Positions 14,543 to 23,908 of a DNA stretch of 64,000 nucleotides are shown here, piece after piece (position 1 is the stretch's first letter; each line of letters opens with the position of its first letter). A model generated the notes under the pieces. It saw nothing but the letters and a program-made list of their open reading frames with translations, was not told the origin of the DNA and ran no database searches. The position numbers and the translations under genes were made by a program. Origin of the DNA: Byssovorax sp. (lineage in GTDB: Bacteria; Myxococcota_A; Polyangia; Polyangiales; Polyangiaceae); assembly GCA_025362495.1 (NCBI GenBank), contig JANYGI010000119.1:1-64000 (forward strand). Direction: 5' to 3'.

Positions 14543-16348
14543 ATGCGCATGCAGCTCGATCGAACGCTCGTCTTCGCCGCGCTCCTGACCGGAGCCTGTT
14601 CCGCCGCTCCCCGCGAGATCGCGCCCGTCCCGGCGAAGACCGCGCCCGCCGCCGCCGCCCGGCCCGCGCTCGAATCGTCAGCGGCGCCGCGCGCGTACCG
14701 GGAGTGTCCGCGCGTCGATTTCGCCGCTCTGGAACCACTTCCGGCGGCGCCCGATCCGAGCACCATTGATATCGCAGAGGTCTTTCCGCGCGACGAGATG
14801 AGAGCGGCCGGCGCAAAGCCGGCCACGATCGATCTCGGCCGCGCGACGTACGAGCGCTACCCGCCCAGCGGCGACCGCGGCTCGAGCATCGGTATCGGCC
14901 TGGGGTTTCCCGGCGTCGATCCGGCCCTGGTGCGCGGCAATCTCGCGCCCCCGGTGGCCGCTGCGCTCGAGGTGTGGGTGGCCGCGAACAGCGCCAGAAA
15001 CGCCGAGCTCGACGATGCCTATCGGCTGCACCAGCGCGAGAATGTCCTGCGCGCGATCCCCGCGGAGAACGATGGCTTCACCCTCGGCTGCGCGACCGCG
15101 GCGCGAGCCCGGGCGGAGGAGACGGCCGGCGCGCGCGAGGCCACGGCGCGCGACGCCGCGACGAAGATCATGGCTTTGAGCGAGGCGCAGCCGACGCGGA
15201 CCGCGGCGGAGACTCTGCTGCTCGGCGGCCTCCTCGCGAGTCGCGCGATCCATGGGCGCGAAGACGAGGCTTCGCCGACGTTCACGCGAGCGCGCGAGCT
15301 GCTCTCCGGCCTCGCGCGCGATCCGAGCGCGCCGCGCGAGCTCCGGGCGCGCGCCGCCGAACAGCTCGCGAGCTGCTCGCGAGGCGCAAAAGGCAGCGAC
15401 GAGCTGATCGCGGCGCTACGGCAGGTGATCGCGGTGACCCGTGATCCCGAGCTGCGCGTCGATACCTTGATCAAGCTCGCGGACGTGGCCCCGGGGACGC
15501 CGGCCGAGCTGGAAAAGCAGCTCGAGCAGATCCTCGCCGAGCTCGGCCACACCCCCGTGGATTACCGGGTCGCCGACGCGCTGGCGAAGCTCGCGCGGGT
15601 CCGCCTCGAGCGCGGGGAGCTCGCGCCCGCGCGCGACGCGGCCGTGGCGTGCGCGCGGGCGACTGGCAACGAGAACCTCGACGCCAGCGATGCGTGGGGA
15701 TGCGCTCCCGCGCTCGCCGACGCGCTGGCCGAGCTCGGCGGCGCCGCTCGAGGCGCGGAGATCCCGCTCTGGTTCCTGGCGCGGGTGGGCCCCGAGATCA
15801 TGAGTCGGGCGATCGCGCGGCTCGATCGCGACGAGGCGCGCCGCGTGGGCGAGCTCGTCCTCGCGCGCCTGCCGATGGCCGACGAGGCGCCGCACGTCGT
15901 GGATTTACTGGCCTCGATCACCGCCGATCCCGGGGTCGCGAGCGCTCTCCGCGAGCGGCGCGCGCGTGACTACGGCCCTGGCTCGGCGTGGCTCGCGGCG
16001 CAGCGGGCGCAGCTCGCGCCGAGGAACGATCTGGTGCAGCTCGAAAAGGCCATGAAATGGCTGCTCGATCCCGCCGACGGGCCGGGGACACCGCCGCCGA
16101 AGACGACAGGCGAGCTCCGGGAAGAGCTGCGGATGCGCGTGGACCAGGTCACCGGAGGATGTCAGAGCGAGCTCGCGGCGAGCGGCCGGGAGATCGCTTT
16201 GCATATCGACACCACGGGATCGATCCCGAAGGCCACGACGAGCGGCGCGAAGGGGGCGCTCACGGCGTGCCTGGAGCGACTGGTCGCCACCCGCTTCCGG
16301 AGCGTGGGCCCCGCAAAAATCAGCGTCATCCTCGCGGGAGCGACCTAG
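14543..16348 (+). CDS. Large predicted lipoprotein
   Basis: A 601-residue protein starting MRMQLDRTLVFAALLTGACS, an N-terminal signal with lipobox LTGAC, then an Ala/Pro-rich linker. The middle is a long helical array (ARARAEETAGAREATARDA, RARELLSGLARDPSAPRELR, LRQVIAVTRDPELRVDTLIK), consistent with TPR/Sel1-like alpha repeats. The C-terminal region (GCQSELAASGREIALHIDTT, ALTACLERLVATRFRSVGPA) resembles the TonB-C-like ends common in myxobacterial lipoproteins. ATG 14549 is an alternative start. Probably outer-membrane anchored; role unknown. Confidence 0.75.
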   Translation: MRMQLDRTLVFAALLTGACSAAPREIAPVPAKTAPAAAARPALESSAAPRAYRECPRVDFAALEPLPAAPDPSTIDIAEVFPRDEMRAAGAKPATIDLGRATYERYPPSGDRGSSIGIGLGFPGVDPALVRGNLAPPVAAALEVWVAANSARNAELDDAYRLHQRENVLRAIPAENDGFTLGCATAARARAEETAGAREATARDAATKIMALSEAQPTRTAAETLLLGGLLASRAIHGREDEASPTFTRARELLSGLARDPSAPRELRARAAEQLASCSRGAKGSDELIAALRQVIAVTRDPELRVDTLIKLADVAPGTPAELEKQLEQILAELGHTPVDYRVADALAKLARVRLERGELAPARDAAVACARATGNENLDASDAWGCAPALADALAELGGAARGAEIPLWFLARVGPEIMSRAIARLDRDEARRVGELVLARLPMADEAPHVVDLLASITADPGVASALRERRARDYGPGSAWLAAQRAQLAPRNDLVQLEKAMKWLLDPADGPGTPPPKTTGELREELRMRVDQVTGGCQSELAASGREIALHIDTTGSIPKATTSGAKGALTACLERLVATRFRSVGPAKISVILAGAT

Positions 16349-17277
16349 ACTGCGCGCGCCGCGGAGAGCCCCCCGCGGCGCGCGGCGCGGAGCACGAACC
16401 AGCCGTTGAAGGCGATCACGCCGCCGATCCAGACCACGCCGAAGGTCGCGAAGAATACCTGACCTTCCCAGAGCTTCCCGAGCGCCGCGCTCAGGCAAAC
16501 GAGGGTCACGAACGCGTCGCCGTTCGAGAGGCTCCAGAGCCCGAGGACGAAGCGCGTCAGCGGGGAGCGCGCGTCGCGGCGGAGCTCGCGCACCTGCGCT
16601 TCCCTGGTCGAGGCTCCGCCGCGATCGGCGTCGCGCCAGGCACGCTCGAACACGCGATCTCCGATCCGGAGGATCAGCACCTCGGCGCGCGCAAACAGCC
16701 CTGCCTCGGCGCCCCGAGGCGACGCTGCGTGGCCGCTCGTCTCCCCGCCGGCGGCGCCGTCGCCCCCGAAGATCGCAGCGTATTGCTGCTTGTAATGGTC
16801 CGACGCGAACGAGCGAACCGCGCCTTGCAGGAGGGCTGCGCCGAGGACGCACCGCGTGACCGCGGGCGAGCTCCACGGCGCCGGTGGCGGATGAGCCTGG
16901 AAATGCAGCCCGATCCCGGCGTAGAGCAAGAGCACGCTCAGCCAGTCGGCGAGCCCGTCGATGGCGTGGCCCCACGGGCTGGTCAGCTTCTTTGCCCGCG
17001 CCAGCGTGCCATCCACGCAATCCAGGATCGACCGCACCTCGAAGATCACCGCGGCGAGCACCAGCCGCCACCGCGCGTCGGAGACGATGAGCCACGCGGC
17101 CACCGCGGCGAGGAAGGGCTGAATCAGGGTGATCTGATCGGGTGTGATCGACGTGCGCACGAGCCCGCGAACGAGCAGCCTCGCGAGCGGATAACGGAAG
17201 AAGCGGCTCACCGGATCTTCGAGGCAGAGCTTCACGCTGTCCCGTGACGAACCGCGTCGTGTGGAGCGCACCGCCAT
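16345..17277 (-). CDS. CDP-alcohol phosphatidyltransferase family protein
   Basis: A 310-residue integral-membrane enzyme. The family signature is complete: DCVDGTLARAKKLTSPWG followed by HAIDGLADW, matching D-x2-D-G-x2-A-R-x8-G-x3-D-x3-D. Such enzymes transfer a phospho-alcohol from a CDP carrier in phospholipid synthesis. The preceding segment (ITPDQITLIQPFLAAVAAWL) is also typical. Which alcohol is used cannot be told from the sequence. ATG 17277 is preferred over upstream starts because the extra residues are low-complexity. Its stop overlaps the lipoprotein gene stop tail-to-tail. Confidence 0.85.
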   Translation of the reverse strand: MAVRSTRRGSSRDSVKLCLEDPVSRFFRYPLARLLVRGLVRTSITPDQITLIQPFLAAVAAWLIVSDARWRLVLAAVIFEVRSILDCVDGTLARAKKLTSPWGHAIDGLADWLSVLLLYAGIGLHFQAHPPPAPWSSPAVTRCVLGAALLQGAVRSFASDHYKQQYAAIFGGDGAAGGETSGHAASPRGAEAGLFARAEVLILRIGDRVFERAWRDADRGGASTREAQVRELRRDARSPLTRFVLGLWSLSNGDAFVTLVCLSAALGKLWEGQVFFATFGVVWIGGVIAFNGWFVLRAARRGGLSAARAV

Positions 17278-17443
17278 CGGAGGGGGCCTTGCAAGAAGCG
17301 CGAGCCGGGTCGAGGGCCGCCTCCACGGCGAGGATGTGCTCGGTTCGCACAAGGCCCCACGCGGGCCGGAGCGACGGTGCGCGCTCGGCCGCCGGGAAGC
17401 TGCCCTCCGTGCCCCCTCTCCGTCGCCGTGCTAACCCGGCGCC

Positions 17444-17866
17444 ATGATCGACAAGCTCCTCCTCACCGACGCCGAGTGGCGCGCCCGACTCACGCCCGAG
17501 CAGTTCGACGTCCTCCGTCAGCACGGCACCGAGCGCGCCGGCACGGGGTGCTTCCTCGGAACCAAGGATCCGGGCACGTACGTCTGCGCGGGCTGCGGCA
17601 ACCCGCTCTTCCCGTCCGGCGAGAAGTTCGAATCAGGCACCGGCTGGCCCTCGTTCACCAAGCCGGTGTCGCCCGACGCGCTCACGAACATCGTCGATCG
17701 GGCGTATGGCATGGTCCGCACCGAGGTGCGCTGCGCCCGCTGCGACGGGCACCTCGGCCATGTCTTCCCCGACGGGCCGCCCCCCACCGGACTTCGCTAT
17801 TGCATGAACTCGGCGGCGATGGATCACGTGCCCGAAGGGCAGCCGTTCAAGCTCGTCCAGAAGTGA
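17444..17866 (+). CDS. msrB: Peptide-methionine (R)-S-oxide reductase
   Basis: A 140-residue MsrB, the cytoplasmic enzyme that reduces the R epimer of methionine sulfoxide in proteins. Both zinc Cys pairs are present (CAGCGNPLF and [12 protein letters not shown]), as are GTGWPSF and the catalytic motif [11 protein letters not shown], whose Cys attacks the sulfoxide. Length is normal for a single-domain MsrB. It stands alone, divergent from the phosphatidyltransferase gene. Confidence 0.96.
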   Translation: MIDKLLLTDAEWRARLTPEQFDVLRQHGTERAGTGCFLGTKDPGTYVCAGCGNPLFPSGEKFESGTGWPSFTKPVSPDALTNIVDRAYGMVRTEVRCARCDGHLGHVFPDGPPPTGLRYCMNSAAMDHVPEGQPFKLVQK

Positions 17867-17908
17867 TGGCGCGGTGATCGCGGGGCGGCGGTTGGCGTCG
17901 CGCCGCGA

Positions 17909-18088
17909 TCAGAACGTGCCCTGAGCCGTCAACGCTCCTCCGCCCGGGAGCTGGTGAACATCGAATCGCGCCGCGGCGCCGGCGGGCGCTACGGGCGGCG
18001 GCGCTCGACGCTTGAGCACGAAGAGGGTAGTCGCCGCGCCCGGCGCCACGAGGCCCGTAACGAGCGAGACGTCGCCGATGACCAGCTT
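17909..18088 (-). pseudogene. C-terminal fragment of a myxobacterial TPR/PEGA-like protein
   Basis: In the 438-nt gap between msrB and the kinase, a minus-strand frame ends KLVIGDVSLVTGLVAPGA, TTLFVLKRRAPPPV, then PGGGALTAQGTF and a stop. This matches the usual end of a large myxobacterial family: one membrane helix, a short Ala/Pro spacer and a terminal Gly-rich GTF-like segment. Nothing upstream in the frame resembles the rest of that family, so it is probably a broken remnant. Compare the opposite end at 59,719. The rest of the gap (to 18,304) shows no gene. Confidence 0.42.
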
Positions 18089-18304
18089 GCATGAATATCC
18101 CGTGGAGTGACACGGCGAGGCAAGGGCCCGCACGAGCACGATAGCGAACCGAGCGGACGAGAAGTAACAGCGCGGGGCACTCGACCGTCCGGGGCGCCGG
18201 GTCACCCTCCACACCGGCCGCCGCGGCGCCGCGAGAGCGCCCATCAACCTTGCCCCGCATCCGCCGTTGCAACTCCGGGGACGAGTCGTCCCGGGAGCGC
18301 CGAA

Positions 18305-20506
18305 ATGCCTTTTCAACGAACCCGAAGGTTCGTTTCTCTCGGGACGAAGCTGGTCGTCCTGACGGTAGCGACGCTGTCGGTCATCTCGTCGCTCGTGTAC
18401 GTCGAGCTCACGGGCCGGGAGCGCGAGAGCTTGCTCCGATCCAAGCAGATCGCCGCGGGGATGGTGGCCGATCTGTTCGCGACCTCGCTCACGGCCCCGC
18501 TCGATTTCAACGACCGAGACGCCATCGAGAGCGCGCTGGCGCACCTGCGCCCGAACGCGGACGTCCTCTACGCCGCGGTGTGGCTGCCGGACACGGACGC
18601 GCCGACGGCCACGCTCGCGAGGGCCGGCTCCTCCGAGGGGCACGGCCACGGCTATCCGGCGGGGCACTCCGAGGTCACGGACGGGCAGGTCGTCGAGACG
18701 CGCGACATCGTCACGCCCACGGGCAAGCGCCTCGGCGCCGTGACGCTTCGCTTCTCGCTCGCGCGAGAAAACGCCGCGTTCGACGCCAGCCGTCGCAGCA
18801 TCCTCGGGCTCTCGGTCGGCGTGACGCTGTTCGCTGCGGCGCTGATCACCGGGCTCGCGCGGCGGATCATCGTCGCGCCGATGGAGCGGCTGGTGGCGGC
18901 CGCCCAGCAGCTGGAGGCCGGCGAGACGGTCGAGGTCACCGCCTCGGCCAACGACGAGATCGGCCGGATGGCGCAGGCCTTCAACCAGATGGCGGGCGCG
19001 ATCGTCGACCGCGAGGCGCGGCTCGCCCGCGCGCGGCAGAGCCTGCAAGAGCTCGTCGATCACCTGCGCCAGGGTATCCTGGTGTTCGGCGCCGGCGGGG
19101 CCGTGGAGGAGCTTTCGTCGCGTCAGGCGGCGGTGATTCTCACGGCCGACGACGACGCCGCGGCGAGCTTCGCGGGCCGGGACATCCGGAGGCTGCTTTA
19201 CCCTGCCGCGCTCGCCTTCGACGCCGAGGCCCTCGCCTTCGACGAGTGGATCGACGCGGTCTTCGATCTCCCCGTCGACGCGTGGGACGAGATCGCGGCG
19301 CTCGCCCCGAAGGAGGTCGTGGTGACCCGGCTCGACGGCGTGACGCTCGACCTGGCCCTCGAGTTCCGGCCCATCGCGGAGGCTGGCCGCGTCGCGCGCG
19401 TCATGCTCCTCGTCACCGACGAGACCGAGCGCCGAAAGCTCCAGCGCGCGGTGGAGGCCCACGAGCAGCAGCACGCTCGCCAGCTCGGGGCGATGCGTCG
19501 CCTGATGGCCGGGGGCGCGGCGATGTTCGCGACCTTCGTCGAGAGCACGAACGAGCGGATCCAGCGCTGCCACGCGCTGACCGAGGAGCTCGAGCGCACG
19601 CGACAGGTCGCCGACGTCGACGAGCTCTTCCAGCAGGTGCACACCCTCAAAGGCGAGGCGCGGAGCTTCGATCTCGGCGAGCTGGAGGGCGAGATCGTCA
19701 GCGCGGAGGACGCCATCGACGAGCTGCGCCGGGACACGCGCCGGGGCGACGCCGCCTCGCTCTCGCGCTGCCTCGGCGCGATCCGCGTCCGCCTCGACGC
19801 GATGACGACCAAGGTCGCGAGGGCCCGGGAGCTCTTCATCGCCGCCTCCCCGATCGGCGGCAGCGTGCTCGATCAGATCACGGTCCAGCGCGCCGTCCTG
19901 CAGCGGCTCGAGGCGCTGGCGAGCGATCGGCAGGACGAGATCGGAGAGGTCGTGCGGCGTCTGGCTTCGCGTCCCTTCGGCGAGCTGACGGCGAGCCTCG
20001 TCGACGCGGTCGCGTCGCTGGCGGTGCGCGAGCACAAGGCCCTCGAGGTGGAGGTGCTCGGAAAGGAGCTCCCCATCTACGGGCCGCACGCCAGCGTCCT
20101 TCGCGGCGTGCTCACCCACCTCCTCCGCAACACGGTAGCGCACGGGATCGAGACCTCCGCCGCGCGCGAGGCCGCCGGGAAACCGCCGATCGGGAGGGTC
20201 CTCGTCGAGTGTCGCCAGGAGGACGATCGAACGGTGATCCTGGTCCAGGATGACGGCGCCGGGCTCGACGTCGCCGCGCTGCAGGCCCGCGGCGCCGCGC
20301 TCGGTTTACCGGCCGAGCTCACGGCGACCGAGCTGGCCCTGACGCCAGCGCTCTCGACGGCCGCGGTGCTCAACGATCTCGCCGGGCGCGGCGTGGGCCT
20401 CTCGGCGGTCCGCAGCGATCTCGCCCGCCTCGGCTGGGATCTCGAGATCGCCTCGAAATCTGCTCAAGGAATGAGCGTGACCCTCCGTTCACCACAGGGA
20501 GCATGA
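18305..20506 (+). CDS. HAMP/HPt/CheA-like hybrid histidine kinase
   Basis: A 733-residue membrane sensor. Helix 1 is at about 14-36, an extracytoplasmic loop to 164, helix 2 at 166-184, then HAMP (185-240), a linker with a PAS-like segment (250-375), an HPt domain with H446 in VHTLKGEARSFD, and a CheA-type ATPase domain with N-box HLLRNTVAHGIE (605-616), DDGAGLD (649-655) and GRGVGLSAVRSDL (694-706). The phosphohistidine is in the HPt, as in CheA, not in a HisKA helix. ATG 18305 follows no strong Shine-Dalgarno. It forms an ATGA overlap with the receiver gene and probably phosphorylates it. Confidence 0.88.
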   Translation: MPFQRTRRFVSLGTKLVVLTVATLSVISSLVYVELTGRERESLLRSKQIAAGMVADLFATSLTAPLDFNDRDAIESALAHLRPNADVLYAAVWLPDTDAPTATLARAGSSEGHGHGYPAGHSEVTDGQVVETRDIVTPTGKRLGAVTLRFSLARENAAFDASRRSILGLSVGVTLFAAALITGLARRIIVAPMERLVAAAQQLEAGETVEVTASANDEIGRMAQAFNQMAGAIVDREARLARARQSLQELVDHLRQGILVFGAGGAVEELSSRQAAVILTADDDAAASFAGRDIRRLLYPAALAFDAEALAFDEWIDAVFDLPVDAWDEIAALAPKEVVVTRLDGVTLDLALEFRPIAEAGRVARVMLLVTDETERRKLQRAVEAHEQQHARQLGAMRRLMAGGAAMFATFVESTNERIQRCHALTEELERTRQVADVDELFQQVHTLKGEARSFDLGELEGEIVSAEDAIDELRRDTRRGDAASLSRCLGAIRVRLDAMTTKVARARELFIAASPIGGSVLDQITVQRAVLQRLEALASDRQDEIGEVVRRLASRPFGELTASLVDAVASLAVREHKALEVEVLGKELPIYGPHASVLRGVLTHLLRNTVAHGIETSAAREAAGKPPIGRVLVECRQEDDRTVILVQDDGAGLDVAALQARGAALGLPAELTATELALTPALSTAAVLNDLAGRGVGLSAVRSDLARLGWDLEIASKSAQGMSVTLRSPQGA

Positions 20507-20940
20507 TGAACACTCCGCCAGCGTCGCGGGGCGCGCCTCCGGGTGCCGCCTCCGGTCGGATCCTCGTCATCGACGACAGCGACCTCATGCTGCAGCGGAT
20601 CGACGCGGCGCTCACCGCGGCGGGCTTCGAGGTGATCACCACCAACCAGACGGTCGGCGCGGCCCGCCATCTCCGGAGCTGTGACCTGGCGATCGTCGAC
20701 TTTCACATGCCGGGGCTCGACGGCGCGACGGTGCTGAAATCGCTGAAGAACGCCGCCGCCAGCAGCGGAGCACAGTGCATGTTCCTGCTCTACACGTCGG
20801 ATGAGACCATGGCGGCGCGCTTCGCGGAGCACGGCTTCGATGGCGCGCTCTCCCAGAAGGGCAATATCGCCGTCCTCGTACCCCAGGTCCACGCGCTGCT
20901 CCGGGTCATGCGCATGCGCGCCCTGAAGCTCCGCAGATAG
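20503..20940 (+). CDS. Single-domain response regulator
   Basis: A 145-residue receiver. Key residues are present: the acid pair DD (24-25), the phosphoacceptor D66 in LAIVDFHMPGLDG, T98 in LLYTSDE and K119 in SQKG. There is no DNA-binding or enzyme output domain. The start overlaps the kinase stop by 4 nt, so the pair is surely coupled. It may act on another protein or as a phosphate sink. Confidence 0.92.
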   Translation: MMNTPPASRGAPPGAASGRILVIDDSDLMLQRIDAALTAAGFEVITTNQTVGAARHLRSCDLAIVDFHMPGLDGATVLKSLKNAAASSGAQCMFLLYTSDETMAARFAEHGFDGALSQKGNIAVLVPQVHALLRVMRMRALKLRR

Positions 20941-21064
20941 CGCGAGGGCGCGCAGGGTCGATGAAGGCAGACGTTCGCCTCCACGAAAGCGTGCGCATCG
21001 ATACGAGAGCAGCGCGCCGAGCCTCTCTCGGCGCGAAACGGCTGCGATCCACCCCGGAACGGCA

Positions 21065-21691
21065 ATGGCACTCTCCCGCCCGAATCCTGGTTTCACCAAG
21101 CCCCGCCGGGCCCCGTGCGTCGGGCGGCGCGCGCTGCTGCTGGCTGTCGGCCTCGGCCTCGGGCTCCTCGCCGCGCCGGCGGTCGCGGAGGACATCACCG
21201 TTCCAGTCAGCCTGCAGGCCGAGCTCTTCGTCAAGGTGGCCGGGTACGACCGCAACCTCGCGGCCCGCGCCGGAGACCGGGTGCGCTGGCTCGTCGTCAG
21301 CAAGGCGAATGACGCCGACTCGCGCCGCGTCGCCGCCCAGATGCTGAGCGCCCTCGCGCCGGTGAGCGAAATAGGCGGTCTGCCCAAGGAGGTCTCGACG
21401 CTCGGCTACACCAGCGCCGCGGAGCTGGCGACGGTCTGTCGCACCCAGCGGATCGCCATCGTCTACTTCGCTCCGGGGCTCGGCGACGAAATCCCGACCA
21501 TCGCCGCGGCCCTCCAGGAGCTGAGCTTGCTCACCGTCGCCGCGGTGCCGGGCAACGTGCCCCTGGGCCTCGTGCTCGGGGTCGACGTCATCGAGGGTCG
21601 CCCGAAGCTGCTCTTGAACCTCGGCCAGGCGCGCAAACAGCAAGTCAAGCTCCGCCCCGACGTGATGCAGATGATGAAGGTGTTCCCGTGA
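21065..21691 (+). CDS. YfiR-like periplasmic protein (DUF4154)
   Basis: A 208-residue exported protein: signal peptide RRALLLAVGLGLGLLAAPAV ending about residue 41 (AVAED), then a domain with the YfiR/DUF4154 layout (LFVKVAGYDRNLAARAGDRV, GYTSAAELATVCRTQRIAIV, VPLGLVLGVDVIEGRPKLLL) and the typical end QVKLRPDVMQMMKVF. In Pseudomonas, YfiR is a periplasmic repressor of a diguanylate cyclase; here it lies between a two-component pair and a TonB-type receptor, so it may be a periplasmic relay. Its stop overlaps the receptor start (GTGA). Confidence 0.78.
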   Translation: MALSRPNPGFTKPRRAPCVGRRALLLAVGLGLGLLAAPAVAEDITVPVSLQAELFVKVAGYDRNLAARAGDRVRWLVVSKANDADSRRVAAQMLSALAPVSEIGGLPKEVSTLGYTSAAELATVCRTQRIAIVYFAPGLGDEIPTIAAALQELSLLTVAAVPGNVPLGLVLGVDVIEGRPKLLLNLGQARKQQVKLRPDVMQMMKVFP

Positions 21692-23889
21692 GGCTCACTC
21701 CCCGGACTCTCGCCCTGGCCGCGGCGCTCGCGGCGACGGCCTCGCCCGCGCGGGCGGACGACACCGCCGAGCTGCAAGAGCTGCTCGGCCAGACGGTGGT
21801 CTCGACCGCGTCCAAGACCGCCGAGATCGGCAGCGTCGCGCCGGCGACCTCCTCCACGATCAGCGCCGACGATCTGCGTCGTTACGGGATCCGTACGCTG
21901 GCCGAGGCCATCAACTTTCTCTCGCTCGGAGTGACCGTCACCGACAGGCTCCATCAGCCGGAGAACGGGGCGCGCGGCGTGCTGCTCAACGGCGACTATG
22001 GCAATCACGTGCTCCTGCTCGTCAACGGGCACGCCGTCAACGAGCAGTGGTCCGGCAGCACCAGCCTCGACGGCGGCGCCGGTATCCCGATGGAGCTCGT
22101 CGATCACATCGAGATCATCGTCGGCCCCGGCTCTGTGATGTACGGGTCGTCGGCGATGCTCGGGGTCATCAATGTCGTGACCAGGCGGGCGCGCGACTAC
22201 GGCGGCGTCCACTTCATCGCCGAAGGCGAGCTGTTGACCTCGCTCCGCGTCGCCGCGGGCGCCGGCGTCGAGTTCAAGCTCTTCGGCCTGCCGAGCGAGC
22301 TGTCGTTTCAGCTCGAGTACACCGCACAGCGTGGACCGACGTTTCACTTCGGGCCTCGGACCTACGGGCTCGACGCCGTCACCGGGCAGCCAAAGAGCTT
22401 TGCCCCGGGGAGCGCCACCGGCGTATGGGGAGGGGATGCCACGCAGTCCTACTGGAGCGCCACGCCCGCCGCGCTCGCGCACCTCGTCGTCGGCAACCTC
22501 GATGTAACGGCCCATTTCGTCCGCTACAAGCGGTCCTTGCCGGGGCTCGACACGCTGAGCTTCCCCTTCGGCGACTTCAATGCTCCCGACAACTACGAGA
22601 CGGATCAGTACCTCTCCCTCGACGTCGCCCACCGGGCCACGCTGAGCGAGGCTGTCCAGCTTCACACGCGACTCTATGGCGATCTCTACACCTACCACTG
22701 GTGGGACACGACGAGCGCCCCCGAGGACTGCACGAGGTTCGATCCCCGCGGATGCCGCCAGCACCTGGCCGGCGCCGCGCAGTGGGCAGGCCTCGAGATC
22801 CAGCCCACCATCGACTGGCTCCATGATGGATCGGTGGTGACCATGATCGGCGTCGACGGGCGCGTCCGCCGGATCACCTCGACGAGCGACGAGTTCGACA
22901 GCGCCGGTCGCTCACGCCTCGAGTTCGACGCTCAGGAGCACGTCGAGCCGGCGCTGGGCGTCCACGGGCAACAGACCTTCCAGGCCTCGAAATGGCTCGG
23001 CCTCAGCGCCGGCGCCCGCGGTGACATCGATCCTCGCTTTCACGCCATCCACGTCTCCCCCCGCGCCGCGGTGACGGTGTCGCCCTGGCGCGGGGGGACG
23101 CTCCGGGCCATCTACTCCGAGGCCTTCCGCGCGCCCTCGTCGTACGAAGCCTATTATCAGAGCGTGCAGAACGCCTGGGCCCGGAACCCGGCGCTCGCGC
23201 CGGAGGTCGTCCGCAGCGTCGAGGCCTCTCTCGAGCATCGCTTCGGCGCGCAACGCATCTTCGTCGGCGCCTTTCGCTCGTGGTGGTCAGACATGATCCT
23301 GCTCCAGACCATCACCGGGCGCGAGCTCGACAAGGCGATCGCCGCCGGTGACATCGCCCCGGGGACGGCGTCCGCGTCGCAGTACCAGAACGTCGGCGTC
23401 ATCGACAACTACGGGTTCAACGCCTCCTACGACGGGTCCCTCGCGGCCGGCAGCCTCCGCTACGCGGTCACGTTGACCGGCGCCTACTCGCGCCGCACGC
23501 TCGCCGATGGCTCGACAGGCATGCTCACCGTCGCGCCGTCGATCTTCGGCAACGCGCGCGTCTCCTACGATCTCGGCGGCGCCCTCCCCGTCGTGGGCCT
23601 GGCGGGGCAGCTCCTCGGCCCGCGCGCGGCCGATCGCGCGCTCGACGGCGGCTTCACGCCCGCACCCTACGTGGGGCCGAGCGCGGTGCTGCGCGCCACC
23701 CTCTCGGGCCAGGTGCCCGGGGTGACCGGGCTCTCCTATCGAGTGACGGCGACCTACGCCACCAGCGCGTTTTCACCCTACGTCGTCGGCCCCAATCAGC
23801 ACGCCACCGCCGCGCAGCCGACCGCCGAGCTCTCGCCCATCGATCGCTTTCGCGTCGCCGTCGGCCTCCGCTACGATCTCCTGCCCTGA
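21688..23889 (+). CDS. TonB-dependent outer-membrane receptor
   Basis: A 733-residue receptor from GTG 21688: signal peptide to about residue 23, plug domain (TVVSTASKTAEIGSVAPATS, LLVNGHAVNEQWSG, VDHIEIIVGPGSVMYGSSAM, LGVINVVTRR) and a C-terminal beta barrel with regularly spaced aromatic strands, closing VAVGLRYDLLP. The conserved plug end GPGSVMYGSSAMLGVINVV is diagnostic. The ligand is unknown. No histidine cluster pointing to heme is visible. Operon context (sensor kinase, receiver, YfiR-like protein) suggests that uptake or sensing feeds a signalling pathway. Confidence 0.92.
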   Translation: MRLTPRTLALAAALAATASPARADDTAELQELLGQTVVSTASKTAEIGSVAPATSSTISADDLRRYGIRTLAEAINFLSLGVTVTDRLHQPENGARGVLLNGDYGNHVLLLVNGHAVNEQWSGSTSLDGGAGIPMELVDHIEIIVGPGSVMYGSSAMLGVINVVTRRARDYGGVHFIAEGELLTSLRVAAGAGVEFKLFGLPSELSFQLEYTAQRGPTFHFGPRTYGLDAVTGQPKSFAPGSATGVWGGDATQSYWSATPAALAHLVVGNLDVTAHFVRYKRSLPGLDTLSFPFGDFNAPDNYETDQYLSLDVAHRATLSEAVQLHTRLYGDLYTYHWWDTTSAPEDCTRFDPRGCRQHLAGAAQWAGLEIQPTIDWLHDGSVVTMIGVDGRVRRITSTSDEFDSAGRSRLEFDAQEHVEPALGVHGQQTFQASKWLGLSAGARGDIDPRFHAIHVSPRAAVTVSPWRGGTLRAIYSEAFRAPSSYEAYYQSVQNAWARNPALAPEVVRSVEASLEHRFGAQRIFVGAFRSWWSDMILLQTITGRELDKAIAAGDIAPGTASASQYQNVGVIDNYGFNASYDGSLAAGSLRYAVTLTGAYSRRTLADGSTGMLTVAPSIFGNARVSYDLGGALPVVGLAGQLLGPRAADRALDGGFTPAPYVGPSAVLRATLSGQVPGVTGLSYRVTATYATSAFSPYVVGPNQHATAAQPTAELSPIDRFRVAVGLRYDLLP

Positions 23890-23908
23890 CGGGGCTCGGC
23901 AGAGAGCA

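Noticed and set aside
15905-17524. A 539-codon minus-strand frame across the lipoprotein and phosphatidyltransferase genes
   Set aside because: Frame overlaps two better-supported genes and has no recognisable domain.
17909-20143. A 744-codon minus-strand open frame opposite the histidine kinase
   Set aside because: It is an antisense shadow in GC-rich DNA. Its amino acids are low-complexity Arg/Glu/Val, while the plus strand has clear kinase motifs. Only its last 60 codons, beyond the kinase gene, look real.
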